Source: JANMEB01 sp041745295 (GTDB taxonomy: Bacteria > Planctomycetota > Planctomycetia > Pirellulales > Pirellulaceae). From it: 64,000 bases of DNA. The translations under genes and the position numbers were made by a program. Position 1 is the first letter of the stretch. The number at the start of each line of letters is the position of its first letter. Under the pieces are notes generated by a model. It saw nothing but the letters and a program-made list of their open reading frames with translations, was not told where the DNA came from and ran no database searches. Below, one piece after another: positions 1 through 8,590 of the stretch. The stretch covers positions 1 through 64,000 of the forward strand of contig JBGTJE010000011.1 of assembly GCA_041745295.1 (NCBI GenBank), read 5' to 3'.

Positions 1-1300
1 GGCTAGACGAGCTCGCAGCCGACGGTGCCCCGCCGGAGATTCGCGGGGACGGGGCCGTCGGACTTCGCGCCGGCGCTGGGGGTCGTGAGATCGCGGGGTT
101 CGCGGCGCCGGTCGGGCCGGTTTGGCGAAGCTGTTCAATCAAATCACTGATCGCCTGGAGTTGCTCGAGGCGACCGATGCGGACGAGCGACAACTCCAAC
201 AAGACTTGAGGATGAGTCGAGTATCGCATTTTGACCAAGCAATCGTCCAAGATTTGGGCAATCGCCAACGCTTGTTCGAGACCCATTTGAGTTCCCAGTT
301 CGCGGACGAACGCAAACTGATCGGGCGAAGCATGCAACAATAATTCGTCGTCGCAACCGATGCTGGCCGCCAAGCAATCGCGGAAATAGCCCAGCAACTG
401 GGTGGCCAGCTGCCCAGCGTCAACGCCTTGGCGAAACGCCTGTTGTGCGGCGGCCATCGCACCAGCGGAATTGCGAGCCGCAAGCTGCTCGACGATTTGC
501 TGAACGACCTGCGCGTCGGCGGTTCCCAAGAATCGATTGACGTCTGAGAGCGTGATATTCGTTTGACCGAGGGACAGCAGTTGTTCGAGCAAGGATTGGC
601 TATCGCGCATTGAGCCTGCGGCGCGGCGCGACAATAGAATTAGCGCTTCGTCGTCGACGTCGACGTGCTCCGCTTGGGCGATTTGTTTGAGGCGCTGGCG
701 AATCGCGCGCTCTTCGACTGGCATGAATTCAAACAGCTGGCAACGCGAGCGAATGGTGATCGGGATCTTGTCCAATTCGGTCGTGCAAAAGATGAACTTG
801 ACGTGCTCGGGCGGCTCCTCCAAGGTCTTGAGCAGCGCGTTAAACGCTTCTTTGGTGAGCATATGCACTTCATCGATGATATAGATTTTGTAGCGCGAAC
901 GGCTCGGTCGAATGTTGACGTTGGACCGCAGCTGGCGGATCTCCTCGATGCGGCGGTTACTCGCGCCGTCAATTTCTAGGACGTCGAGGTCGTCGCCTGA
1001 AGTGATTCCCTGGCAGCTATCACAAACCTGACAGGGCGTGACGGTTGGCCCTGGTTGGCAATTCAAGCATTTGGCGAGAATGCGCGCCGACGACGTTTTT
1101 CCAGTGCCCCGCGCGCCGCTAAAGAGATAGGCGTGTCCCACGCGATTCTGCTGAATCGCATTGCTCAACGCGGCAGCAACGTGGGCTTGGCCGACGAGAT
1201 CGGGAAACGACTGCGGACGATAGCGGCGGGCGATGACCAAATATTGATCGGATTCGGGCGCGGGAGTCGTGGCGGCGAGCTTGGCGGATTTGGCTGCCAT
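1..1300 (-). CDS. dnaX: DNA polymerase III subunit gamma/tau, partial (C-terminus off the window)
   Basis: Clamp-loader ATPase that loads the sliding clamp at the replication fork. The reading frame starts at ATG 1300 and stays open to base 1, giving about 433 residues without a stop, so the tau-like tail lies outside. Visible parts are the opening YLVIARRYRPQSFPDLVGQ (residues 20-38), Walker A GARGTGKTS (62-70), zinc-site cysteines between about 78 and 96, Walker B IIDEVHML (141-148), and the SRC-type sensor in TIRSRCQLFEF. The frame becomes Pro/Ser/Ala-rich near the edge, as expected for the linker after domain III. An AAGGGA stretch lies about 10 bases before the ATG. The SRP RNA lies immediately upstream on the same strand. 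Confidence 0.95.
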   Translation of the reverse strand, partial: MAAKSAKLAATTPAPESDQYLVIARRYRPQSFPDLVGQAHVAAALSNAIQQNRVGHAYLFSGARGTGKTSSARILAKCLNCQPGPTVTPCQVCDSCQGITSGDDLDVLEIDGASNRRIEEIRQLRSNVNIRPSRSRYKIYIIDEVHMLTKEAFNALLKTLEEPPEHVKFIFCTTELDKIPITIRSRCQLFEFMPVEERAIRQRLKQIAQAEHVDVDDEALILLSRRAAGSMRDSQSLLEQLLSLGQTNITLSDVNRFLGTADAQVVQQIVEQLAARNSAGAMAAAQQAFRQGVDAGQLATQLLGYFRDCLAASIGCDDELLLHASPDQFAFVRELGTQMGLEQALAIAQILDDCLVKMRYSTHPQVLLELSLVRIGRLEQLQAISDLIEQLRQTGPTGAANPAISRPPAPARSPTAPSPRISGGAPSAASSSS

Positions 1301-1321
1301 GAAGCATTTCCCTTAACACGC

Positions 1322-1425
1322 TGCGCGAAAGTGGGCCCCGCACAAGAGTACCCCGCTTAGGGCTGCTTCATATTTCAGACCTGACCCGGTTCACGGCTCC
1401 CCCTTGCGGAGCCCACTTTCCCGCA
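1322..1425 (-). ncRNA. ffs: Signal recognition particle RNA, small bacterial type (4.5S)
   Basis: Read on the minus strand, this stretch has the conserved SRP apical core: GGGTCAGGTCTGAA, then ATATGAAGCAGCC, which corresponds to the GGUCAGGUCCGGAAGGAAGCAGCC region of the E. coli 4.5S RNA. The flanks form a long closing stem: GAAAGTGGGCTCCGCA on the 5' side pairs with TGCGGGGCCCACTTTC on the 3' side, with one G-U pair, and short TGCG/CGCA extensions set the ends given here. The RNA binds Ffh for co-translational targeting of membrane proteins. It ends about 20 bases before the dnaX start; an SRP RNA close to dnaX is also known in other bacteria. Exact ends are inferred from the stem. Confidence 0.9.
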
Positions 1426-1502
1426 GGCGTGGACGATTCCTGGAACGACTGTTGTATGTCGTCAGCCGAGCCAGGTCAAATGGTGAACCGGCTTAATGAT
1501 AG

Positions 1503-3419
1503 TCAGCCGCGAGGGGCACGACCAGAAAAAAGATGAGACCATTGCGGGTCGGCCACAATTTGCTCGGCGATTCGCTCGGACACGGCGCAAATGGTCATTA
1601 GCGGATTGACGCCGAGCGAGGTGGGAATCACCGAACCATCCGCCACGAACAAGCCCGGATATACCGTGGGCGATTGGCTGAACGCCTGGCCAGAGCACCC
1701 CCATCGCCCGTCGAAAACTTGTCCGCGGTCGTTGACGACTCCCGAGGCCGGGTCGTCCGACATCCCGCAGCCACCCAAGGGATGGACCGAAACAAGGGTG
1801 TCGCCAAACATGCGCAGCCGCTTGTACCATCCGCCGTGTGCCTGAGCCAGTTCGTCGAAATCGTGAAACACCATTTTGCGATAGTGGCTGTCGCGAAGAT
1901 CGGGCCAGTCGATTTGCCAACGGTCGTCTTTCCAAATCAGCTTGCCTTCGGCACCGTCGTGCCCCATTCCAAGCATGGTCATCGAGTGGTCCAAGTTGGG
2001 ATCCTGCAACAACAGAGCGAATATCTTGGTCACCGCGCGGGGTATGGCCGCTTCTTGAATCATTAGCCGATGGCGCAGTTCGGGGCGGCGATTGTAGATC
2101 AACGAGGTCTGCACGGTGGGGCCGATCGGCTGAGCCGCGTCGGGATGGGCGCCCACGCCACCGATCGGCGCGCAATAGCGGGGCTTGATCACAAAACCAA
2201 TCGTGTCGCCGTTAAACGACCAGCGCTGACCCAAGGCCGGGGAAAGCTCCAACCCGGATTGCCGCGACTGCAACAAAATCTCGGCGCTGCCTGGGCTGCC
2301 GGCAGCCAAGATCACCAACTGACTGGAAATAGTTATCGGGGTTTCTTGGAGCGTCCCAGAGCTGTCGTCGCGAACAATCGCATGAATGTGATAGACGCTC
2401 GCGCCAGCTTGAACCGATCGGACTTCGACTTGGGTGTACATCTCGGTGCCGTTGTGCTTGGCGATCGGCAAGTAATTGGTCACCAGCGTATTCTTGGCTC
2501 CGACATTGCAGCCGGTGATGCAATCGCCACACAAGGCGCACGGCCGTTGGATCATGCCGTGCGGATTGCGGCCTTCGGCGTCCAAGTACCGTTCGTCGTA
2601 GGTCACGGCCAGCGGCGATCGATCGAAAAAGCCGGGTCGCGGATTGAGCCGCTCGGCGGCGTCGCGCCGCGACAGGACCTTTCGCGTTTGGTCATACGGC
2701 GTTCGGGCCAACCCCAAAATGCGGGCCGAACGATCGAAGTAGGGATCGAGCACAGCCCGCTCGCGAAGCGCGCTCGGCCAACAGCTTTGGGCAAAAACAT
2801 CAGCATCCGGCTTGAGCGCCACGCTGGCGTTGATCAACGAGGTGCCCCCCAGCCCGCTGGCGGAAAGCGTATTGATCTCCGCATTCATTTTGATGTTGTA
2901 CAAGCCTAGCGGATTGTCGATTCCGCCTTGGCCTTTTCCTGTCAATTTTTGACGAGTTTGACGAGATGCCTCGCGAAACGTATCGGGAAAAGTGCCGGGA
3001 AGCCATTCGCGACCGCGTTCCAAAATGCAGATCCGCAAACCGGAACCCAACCGCGCCGACAAGCGAGCCGCACAAATCGCCGCGCCATACCCCGATCCAA
3101 TGATCGTCACCGCAAACTGTTCGAGTGGCGGTCGGGAGGTCGTCGCAATGAGGGCTTGCAGGTCGTCGGCGAGTCGCCCGCCGTAGGGCTGCAGACTTGC
3201 GCGATAATCGTCGCCAGCCCGTTGTTTGAGGGATGTGGTGCAGGCGGCTGGTTCAACGCCGGCAAACGCCGCAGCATTGGCCAGCGAGTCGTCTGCCTTG
3301 GCAGCCGCCGATCCGATCGCTCCAGCCAGCGAAGCGGACGCAGCGAGTTGCAGAAGATTGCGACGGCTAGGCCGTTCGACCGGCGCGGGCGAATTGGCGT
3401 TTTCGGTTGCGCCAGACAT
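1503..3419 (-). CDS. GMC-family FAD oxidoreductase with Tat signal (cholesterol-oxidase-like)
   Basis: Flavoprotein of 638 residues that probably oxidises an alcohol or sterol-like substrate outside the cytoplasm. The N-terminus has a twin-arginine signal (SRRNLLQLAASASLAG, residues 18-33) and an Ala-rich cleavage region. The FAD-binding Rossmann motif IIGSGYGAAICAARL lies near residue 106. A Cys cluster, CALCGDCITGC, lies mid-protein; such clusters occur in several bacterial GMC-like proteins. The C-terminal GMC domain has HPLGGCGMSDD and GLFVADGSVIPTSLGVNP. Substrate and electron acceptor cannot be read from the sequence. It is transcribed in the same direction as the downstream SRP RNA and dnaX, but the 77-base gap and the RNA promoter argue against one operon. 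Confidence 0.88.
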   Translation of the reverse strand: MSGATENANSPAPVERPSRRNLLQLAASASLAGAIGSAAAKADDSLANAAAFAGVEPAACTTSLKQRAGDDYRASLQPYGGRLADDLQALIATTSRPPLEQFAVTIIGSGYGAAICAARLSARLGSGLRICILERGREWLPGTFPDTFREASRQTRQKLTGKGQGGIDNPLGLYNIKMNAEINTLSASGLGGTSLINASVALKPDADVFAQSCWPSALRERAVLDPYFDRSARILGLARTPYDQTRKVLSRRDAAERLNPRPGFFDRSPLAVTYDERYLDAEGRNPHGMIQRPCALCGDCITGCNVGAKNTLVTNYLPIAKHNGTEMYTQVEVRSVQAGASVYHIHAIVRDDSSGTLQETPITISSQLVILAAGSPGSAEILLQSRQSGLELSPALGQRWSFNGDTIGFVIKPRYCAPIGGVGAHPDAAQPIGPTVQTSLIYNRRPELRHRLMIQEAAIPRAVTKIFALLLQDPNLDHSMTMLGMGHDGAEGKLIWKDDRWQIDWPDLRDSHYRKMVFHDFDELAQAHGGWYKRLRMFGDTLVSVHPLGGCGMSDDPASGVVNDRGQVFDGRWGCSGQAFSQSPTVYPGLFVADGSVIPTSLGVNPLMTICAVSERIAEQIVADPQWSHLFSGRAPRG

Positions 3420-3601
3420 GACGTTCCTGACTATCAGTCGCGGGGAATGGCCTACGTAGAGTTATCGCTCTTTCGGAGTCGGTCGGTCGGAAAAATTCTG
3501 AACGGGCCGAATAACCCGAAATCGCGACGGCCGCCTGCGCGAACTTTTGGCGCCTAGCGAACCTTTGCCGGCCCGTCGAATTGACGAAGAAAAGTAAAAA
3601 G

Positions 3602-3745
3602 AGGCTTCACGCAGAGGCGTAGAGAACGCGGATGCTGCCCGCAGAGAAAAACGACCTGTGAGAATTCTGATCTTTCGCGATTCCGAAAAGCATAGGAAAT
3701 CGGAGTCCTAAATAGAGTTCCACGGCTGTCTGCGTGAGACTCTTC
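3602..3745. repeat. Degenerate inverted repeat in a 373-base gap
   Basis: The gap 3420-3792 between the protease and the GMC gene holds no convincing gene. Within it, CACGCAGA at 3608-3615 is matched by TCTGCGTG at 3729-3736, and the first arm sits in TTCACGCAGAGGCGTAGAG, which resembles a dispersed CACGCAGAGGCGCAGAG repeat type seen in other bacterial genomes. The arms are short and far apart. Confidence 0.3.
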
Positions 3746-3792
3746 CCCCAGCGAATCAATAACCAGGTGTTTTGCGCCCCTCGCTCGTCTGC

Positions 3793-5010
3793 CTAATCGC
3801 GGAACGATTTTCGAGGCGCTTTGCCGACGTGGACGCGGACGGATTTCTCTTTGCCGTCGCGGATCAAGCTGACGTTCACCATTGATCCGGGGGGGGTCAA
3901 GCCAACTTCGCGATAAAGCAGTTTATCGTTCGAGATGGTTTTGTCCTCCCACTTTCGAATCACATCGTCCGCGCGCAAGCCGGCGCCATCCGCCGGAGTG
4001 CCGGGATCGACCTGTTGCAACAAGGCGCCGTTAGTATCCGGCAAGTTAAGGCGGGCCATGTCGTCCGTGAAGATTCGCGCGGGTATGACCCCCAAAAAAC
4101 CGCGGACAAATCGTCCGTTCTTGATGATCGCATCGCAGATCTCACGGGCCAGCGAACTGGGAACTGCGAAGCTGATGCCCTGGTATCGATTGCCGTAGAT
4201 CAAGGTGTTAATCCCAACCACGCGGCCATTCTCATCGACGAGCGGCCCGCCGCTGTTGCCCGGATTCACTGCCGCATCGGTTTGCAAAAACTCTTGATAC
4301 GGGTTTTCTTCGCCGTGCCTTTCGGTGCTGCTGATGATGCCGGACGTCACCGAGTTCTGCAGCCCGAAAGGTGAGCCGATTGCCCAGACCATCGAACCGA
4401 CTTGCAATAAATCGCTGTCGCCCCATTCCGCGGGAACCAAGTCCGTCGCTTTGACTTTGATGACAGCCAAATCGGTGAGCTCGTCGCCGCCGATGACTTC
4501 CGCAACCAAGCGGCGACGCCCTTCGATTTCGACGTACACTTTCTCAAAATCCTTGATTACGTGATGGTTGGTCACGATATAGCCGTCGGCCGAAAGGGCG
4601 ATCCCCGATCCCTGCGCCCGCGGCTTGTATAAGTCTGACGTGTTGAGGGCTTGAATGCTGACGACACTCGGCCGAATCTTACGGAACACCATTTGCGAAC
4701 CCATCGAAATCTCGCGCAGCGGAGTCGATTGTTGGCCGATGTTTTCCACGGCGAATTCATACTCGGCCATCAGCCGGGCACGCGTTGCTGCGCGCTGATA
4801 GCGGCCGATTAAATATTCGATCGCCCAAGGCGCAAAGAGCAAGAAGATACCCAAGCCCAGAAAGACGGAGCGGTTCAACGTGAACATCGAACCCGACGAT
4901 TCGGTGGGTGTGCCACGCGTCCCCGGCGGCGGAGTTGCCTGGCGCGGAGAGATTGACTCCATAGCGCCGCGCTCGTCGCCCGGCTTCCGTGTGTCGTCGC
5001 TTGGGTTCAT
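3793..5010 (-). CDS. HtrA/DegP-type serine protease with PDZ domain, membrane-anchored
   Basis: Envelope protease of family S1C, 405 residues. A Pro/Ser-rich cytoplasmic start (1-45) is followed by one membrane segment, VFLGLGIFLLFAPWAIEYLI (49-68), which anchors the protein with the protease domain outside. The catalytic triad is visible: His150 in VTNHHV, Asp180 in DLAVIKV and Ser253 in NPGNSGGP. A single PDZ domain covers about 305-395, with GFLGV at its start and GTPADGAGLRADDVI as the ligand loop. One PDZ rather than two makes it DegS-like in layout. GGAGA lies about 7 bases before the ATG. The following gap to the glycosyltransferase (5011-5296) shows no clear gene. Confidence 0.93.
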   Translation of the reverse strand: MNPSDDTRKPGDERGAMESISPRQATPPPGTRGTPTESSGSMFTLNRSVFLGLGIFLLFAPWAIEYLIGRYQRAATRARLMAEYEFAVENIGQQSTPLREISMGSQMVFRKIRPSVVSIQALNTSDLYKPRAQGSGIALSADGYIVTNHHVIKDFEKVYVEIEGRRRLVAEVIGGDELTDLAVIKVKATDLVPAEWGDSDLLQVGSMVWAIGSPFGLQNSVTSGIISSTERHGEENPYQEFLQTDAAVNPGNSGGPLVDENGRVVGINTLIYGNRYQGISFAVPSSLAREICDAIIKNGRFVRGFLGVIPARIFTDDMARLNLPDTNGALLQQVDPGTPADGAGLRADDVIRKWEDKTISNDKLLYREVGLTPPGSMVNVSLIRDGKEKSVRVHVGKAPRKSFRD

Positions 5011-5296
5011 TCGGGTCTCCGTTAAGCGTTATCGGACGGTCCGGCAGACGACCTCAGCGCCCGCCGAGCGCCGAGTCCATTATACGAGACCGCGTCAACC
5101 CATCGTCGAATTCTGTTGAGAACGCTGGATTTAAAGGGCATCCTTGAGTTAGCAACGCCAACCAGCGGCCACCTGGACGATCTAGAGGAAAGGCACATTG
5201 CCGCAAGGAAGGATCGACTTATCGAGTACTTCTTTATGTCTTGGCGGCCTTGCGTTAATTCCCTCGTCGAAACTGGTCGCTGCGCCAGGCAAATGA

Positions 5297-6388
5297 TCAA
5301 GCGGCTGCGGCACGCTGCGAGACCTGGCGCAACACGTCGACGATTTGCGATGTCAACAGATTCGGCGAGAAGCGATCGTTGACGTTGCGTCGGCCGCTAT
5401 CGACCAGCGTCGCGCGCAATGGGCGGTCCCGCAATAAACGGATCACGGCCTCAGCGATCGCGTCCGAGTTCTTGCTGGGAACCACCAGCCCGTTGAAGCC
5501 ATCTTGGACGATTTCGACAAGTCCGCCGGTGTTCGTCACGATCACGGGCGTGCCAGCCGCTTGGGCCTCGATCGCCACCAATCCCAAAGGCTCTTCAATC
5601 GAGGGTACGACGCAGATATCCATCGCGGCCAGAAAGTCGGGAACATTGTTGCGTCGGCCGACCCAAATCACGCGTTTGAAAAGTTCGTGCTCGACAAGAA
5701 AACGACGGAGCTGCCGGGTGGTCGGTTCATGGCGCTTAAAGCGCCCCAGAATCGCCAATTTGAAGTCGGGAAATGCAGCCGCAATCCGCGGTAGCGCGCG
5801 AAATAGGTGGATGTGTCCTTTCCGCGGGACGACTTCGCCGATCACACCCAGCAACGGTCGATCATCGACGATTCCCAGCTCGCGGCGAGTCGATTTGCGC
5901 ATGGCAGGAACCACCGATTCAAATCGCTCCAGATCGGACGAGCAATAAACGGTCCGGATTCTGCTCGCCGGTACGCGGTTGACTCGAATCTGAAATTGGC
6001 GCGTGGCCTCCGAATTGGCGATCACAAAATTGTTCCAGCGCCAATGCAACTGAAGATGGCGGTGATGGGCCGTGGCGACGCACGGCACGCCCGTCGCGAC
6101 CTTGAGCAAGATGCCAAACATATGGGCCCGGCTCATATGCGTGTGCATCACGTCAATGCGACGTTCGCGCACGATCGCGGCAACCCGGCGAATCTCGGAC
6201 AATCGTCGATGCATGATCGATCCAATCCTCTCGATCGGCAGCCCATCGAGCTTGTCCCAGAGCCAATACCCGGGTCGGCACAACACGGTGACTTCGTGGC
6301 CCAGTTCGACCAACTGGCGGACGAGCAAGTCGGTGTGGACCATTGCTCCGTTGACTTCGCGCCCGGAATTAAGTTGCAGAATTCTCAA
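5297..6388 (-). CDS. Glycosyltransferase family 4 (GT-B fold)
   Basis: Retaining nucleotide-sugar glycosyltransferase of 363 residues. The N-terminal half opens with RILQLNSGREVNGAMVHTD and LGHEVTVLCRPG, the usual GT4 acceptor-domain start. The C-terminal donor domain has GVIGEVVPRKGHIHLFRAL, VIWVGRRNNVPDFLAAMDI and the E-x7-E motif within EEPLGLVAIEAQAAGTPVI. It may act on a cell-surface glycan such as the LPS core or an exopolysaccharide, but the neighbours do not identify a substrate. The assigned start is TTG with no clear Shine-Dalgarno, so it could lie a few codons off. Confidence 0.88.
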   Translation of the reverse strand: MRILQLNSGREVNGAMVHTDLLVRQLVELGHEVTVLCRPGYWLWDKLDGLPIERIGSIMHRRLSEIRRVAAIVRERRIDVMHTHMSRAHMFGILLKVATGVPCVATAHHRHLQLHWRWNNFVIANSEATRQFQIRVNRVPASRIRTVYCSSDLERFESVVPAMRKSTRRELGIVDDRPLLGVIGEVVPRKGHIHLFRALPRIAAAFPDFKLAILGRFKRHEPTTRQLRRFLVEHELFKRVIWVGRRNNVPDFLAAMDICVVPSIEEPLGLVAIEAQAAGTPVIVTNTGGLVEIVQDGFNGLVVPSKNSDAIAEAVIRLLRDRPLRATLVDSGRRNVNDRFSPNLLTSQIVDVLRQVSQRAAAA

Positions 6389-6539
6389 AGCTGTAGCTGA
6401 GGCTGAAAGCCGGGGAGGGGAAACCCAAATCGGGGCGAACCGCGATCCGCGCCACGGGCAAGCATTTCGCGCTGCAAAGAGTCATCGGTGCAGGCAAAAC
6501 TGTCAATGCCAATGTATTGCTAGCGACGGGCCACCCGAC

Positions 6540-6974
6540 TTAGAAATAGTCCCTGATCGCAGCGAGCGTCGTTTTCCAGCCCTGACAGCAACCTCGATAG
6601 AACTCGTCGGCCTCTGGTCCGTCGGGAAAGCCCGACTGAGTTACACTGAGCCGGGCATTTTCTCCGATAGGCTCAACGCAAAACGTCGCGATCAATTCAC
6701 CGGCAAATGACAAAGGGCGATCCGTTGACCAGTACTCGAAATCACCCATCACAAGTCGCTTGGGAGGCTCGAAGACCTTCAGGCGGGCAACCGTGATATA
6801 GTCCGGCTGATCCTCGTTTTTCCCCCACGTGGCGATCCAAAGCCCGTTTTGCCGCGGCATGACAACGGCGGTACGCGCGTTCCACCACATGCATATTTCG
6901 CTGGGGGTATGCAGAGTCTGAAAGAGTTTTTCCGGACGGCACGTAACATCGATCGACTCGGTGATGGATCGCAT
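6540..6974 (-). CDS. SRPBCC / AHSA1-type ligand-binding protein
   Basis: A 144-residue protein of the START-like (Bet v1) fold. The opening SITESIDVTCRPEKLFQTL and the WWNAR segment match activator-of-Hsp90 homologue 1-type proteins; the C-terminal helix has GCCQGWKTTLAAIRDYF. Members of this family bind hydrophobic ligands or serve as environmental sensors, often without a known ligand. No partner is evident: the flanking genes are a glycosyltransferase on the same strand 150 bases away and a divergent TPR lipoprotein. Confidence 0.8.
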   Translation of the reverse strand: MRSITESIDVTCRPEKLFQTLHTPSEICMWWNARTAVVMPRQNGLWIATWGKNEDQPDYITVARLKVFEPPKRLVMGDFEYWSTDRPLSFAGELIATFCVEPIGENARLSVTQSGFPDGPEADEFYRGCCQGWKTTLAAIRDYF

Positions 6975-7166
6975 CCGCCCCTCGGCAGTTTAAACGTTGC
7001 TCGAAAAATTGGCGATGCGGGCAATTTTACGCTCTGGAATCAGACTGGGGCAGGCGAGTTCCAACGAACAATTCGGGCCAAAAATCGCGATTTGGACGTG
7101 CGCGGTGGATTGATATGATGATGGCCAGCCAGGACGATCGATTCGACGCCCGCGAAAGGAAACGCG

Positions 7167-8510
7167 ATGAAGCTCGCAAATACAATCAGTTTCACCCTGT
7201 TGCTGCTGGCCGGTTGCGGCGGATCCAATTCAAAACAAGCCTCGGCGCCCGCGATTGAGGAGCCGCCCAGGCCAAAATCGGCCTCCTCCACGACGATCGA
7301 GCCGCGCGTCACCAAGCTGTTGCGAACCGCGGGCCAAGCCGAAGCGGAGTTCCGTTTTGACGAGGCGGCGACTGTGTGGCGCGAAATTCGCAGCCTTCTC
7401 GTCGCGCAACACGGTGGGGGTCACTGGCAAGTGGCGAACAGCGAACACGCGATCGCGACCGACGAGCGACTCGCGCGGCTTGGCCCTGCGGGGCGATCGT
7501 CGCTCGAGCAATTGCGGTCCTTGGAACAACGAGCGACCAAGCACAGTCAAGCGGGCGCACTGCGCCGCGCCCTGAAATGTGTTGACCAAGCCAGGCCACT
7601 GGCCCGGCAAGTTTTCGGCGAGATCGCAGCGCTCCCGTTGCGATTGGATCTCATGGCCGGTCAACTGGCTCAACAAATGGGAGAGTGGAAGGTTGCCCAC
7701 GTTGAATTCGAGCGAGCGTTGGCGCTGGCTCAACAGCTCTATGCGCCACCCCATCCGGATTTGGAATTAGCAAACTTCCAATTGGGCATCGTCGAACGTC
7801 AGGCCGGTGACTTGAATCGATCGATCGCGTTGTTGCAACTGGCGCGACAAATGACGGAATCGCTCGTCGGTCGCGACGCGACTTTTGCCGCCAGGACGCG
7901 CGACTTGGGAGTTTCGCTTCACCGCGCGGGTCGATTCGACGAAGCACTGCACGAGTTCGAAATCACGGAACAGATTTGGCGGACCGTGTTGGGCGAAAGC
8001 CATCCGCTCGTTGCCGAGTGCCTTGTCAACCAAGCCGTCGTGAAGATCGATCAACAACAATGGCGGGATGCCGAAATCAAACTCGCTTCGGCGGAGCAAA
8101 TCGCGCAAGCGAACTCGCCCTCCACGTCGTTGCAAAACGAGATTTGGCTACACATGGCCACACTCCGCGTCGTGGGCCAGGATTTTGCCGCGGCGACGCA
8201 AGAGTTGCAAAAAGCCCTGGAATTTACCGAGCGACAGTCGGGGCGACTGAACCCGCAATACGCGCACGTCGCCTATCGAATGGCCATGTGCCTTTCGTTC
8301 CAAACCAAATTTGATCAAGCCGAGCCGCTGTTTCGACATGCCTTAGAAGTGCAAGGCAACTTATTGGGAAAAAGTCACGATCAGACCCGCAAGACACTAC
8401 AGGGTTTGGCAATGCTCTTGCAGCGAACCGATCGCCCGGCCGAAGCCCAAACGCTGTTACGCGATTTCAGCTACACGGCCACCGAGGCACCCGCCACGAC
8501 GACCCAATAA
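7167..8510 (+). CDS. TPR-repeat lipoprotein of unknown function
   Basis: A 447-residue exported lipoprotein. The signal peptide ends in a lipobox, LLAGC, with the lipidated Cys at about residue 17, followed by a Ser/Pro-rich tether. The rest is helical and TPR-like, with several kinesin-light-chain-type repeats, for example GDLNRSIALLQLARQM, GRFDEALHEFEITEQIW and KFDQAEPLFRHALEVQ. It probably acts as a protein-protein scaffold in the periplasm. AAAGGA lies 6 bases before the ATG. It is transcribed towards the inverse-autotransporter gene, with only 80 bases between the two stops. Confidence 0.8.
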   Translation: MKLANTISFTLLLLAGCGGSNSKQASAPAIEEPPRPKSASSTTIEPRVTKLLRTAGQAEAEFRFDEAATVWREIRSLLVAQHGGGHWQVANSEHAIATDERLARLGPAGRSSLEQLRSLEQRATKHSQAGALRRALKCVDQARPLARQVFGEIAALPLRLDLMAGQLAQQMGEWKVAHVEFERALALAQQLYAPPHPDLELANFQLGIVERQAGDLNRSIALLQLARQMTESLVGRDATFAARTRDLGVSLHRAGRFDEALHEFEITEQIWRTVLGESHPLVAECLVNQAVVKIDQQQWRDAEIKLASAEQIAQANSPSTSLQNEIWLHMATLRVVGQDFAAATQELQKALEFTERQSGRLNPQYAHVAYRMAMCLSFQTKFDQAEPLFRHALEVQGNLLGKSHDQTRKTLQGLAMLLQRTDRPAEAQTLLRDFSYTATEAPATTTQ

Positions 8511-8590
8511 AACGACCGACTCCAAGTTTCCCTCAGCATCGGTCGCGAGGGCTTTAGCCGTCCGTAGTTCGCGAGCCCCGAACAAGGTGA

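Noticed and set aside
2070..2909. A 279-codon plus-strand frame opposite the GMC gene
   Set aside because: No recognisable fold; it is the antisense of conserved FAD-enzyme motifs.
5022..5300. A 92-codon minus-strand frame between the protease and glycosyltransferase genes
   Set aside because: Arg/Ser-rich, no family resemblance, no Shine-Dalgarno.
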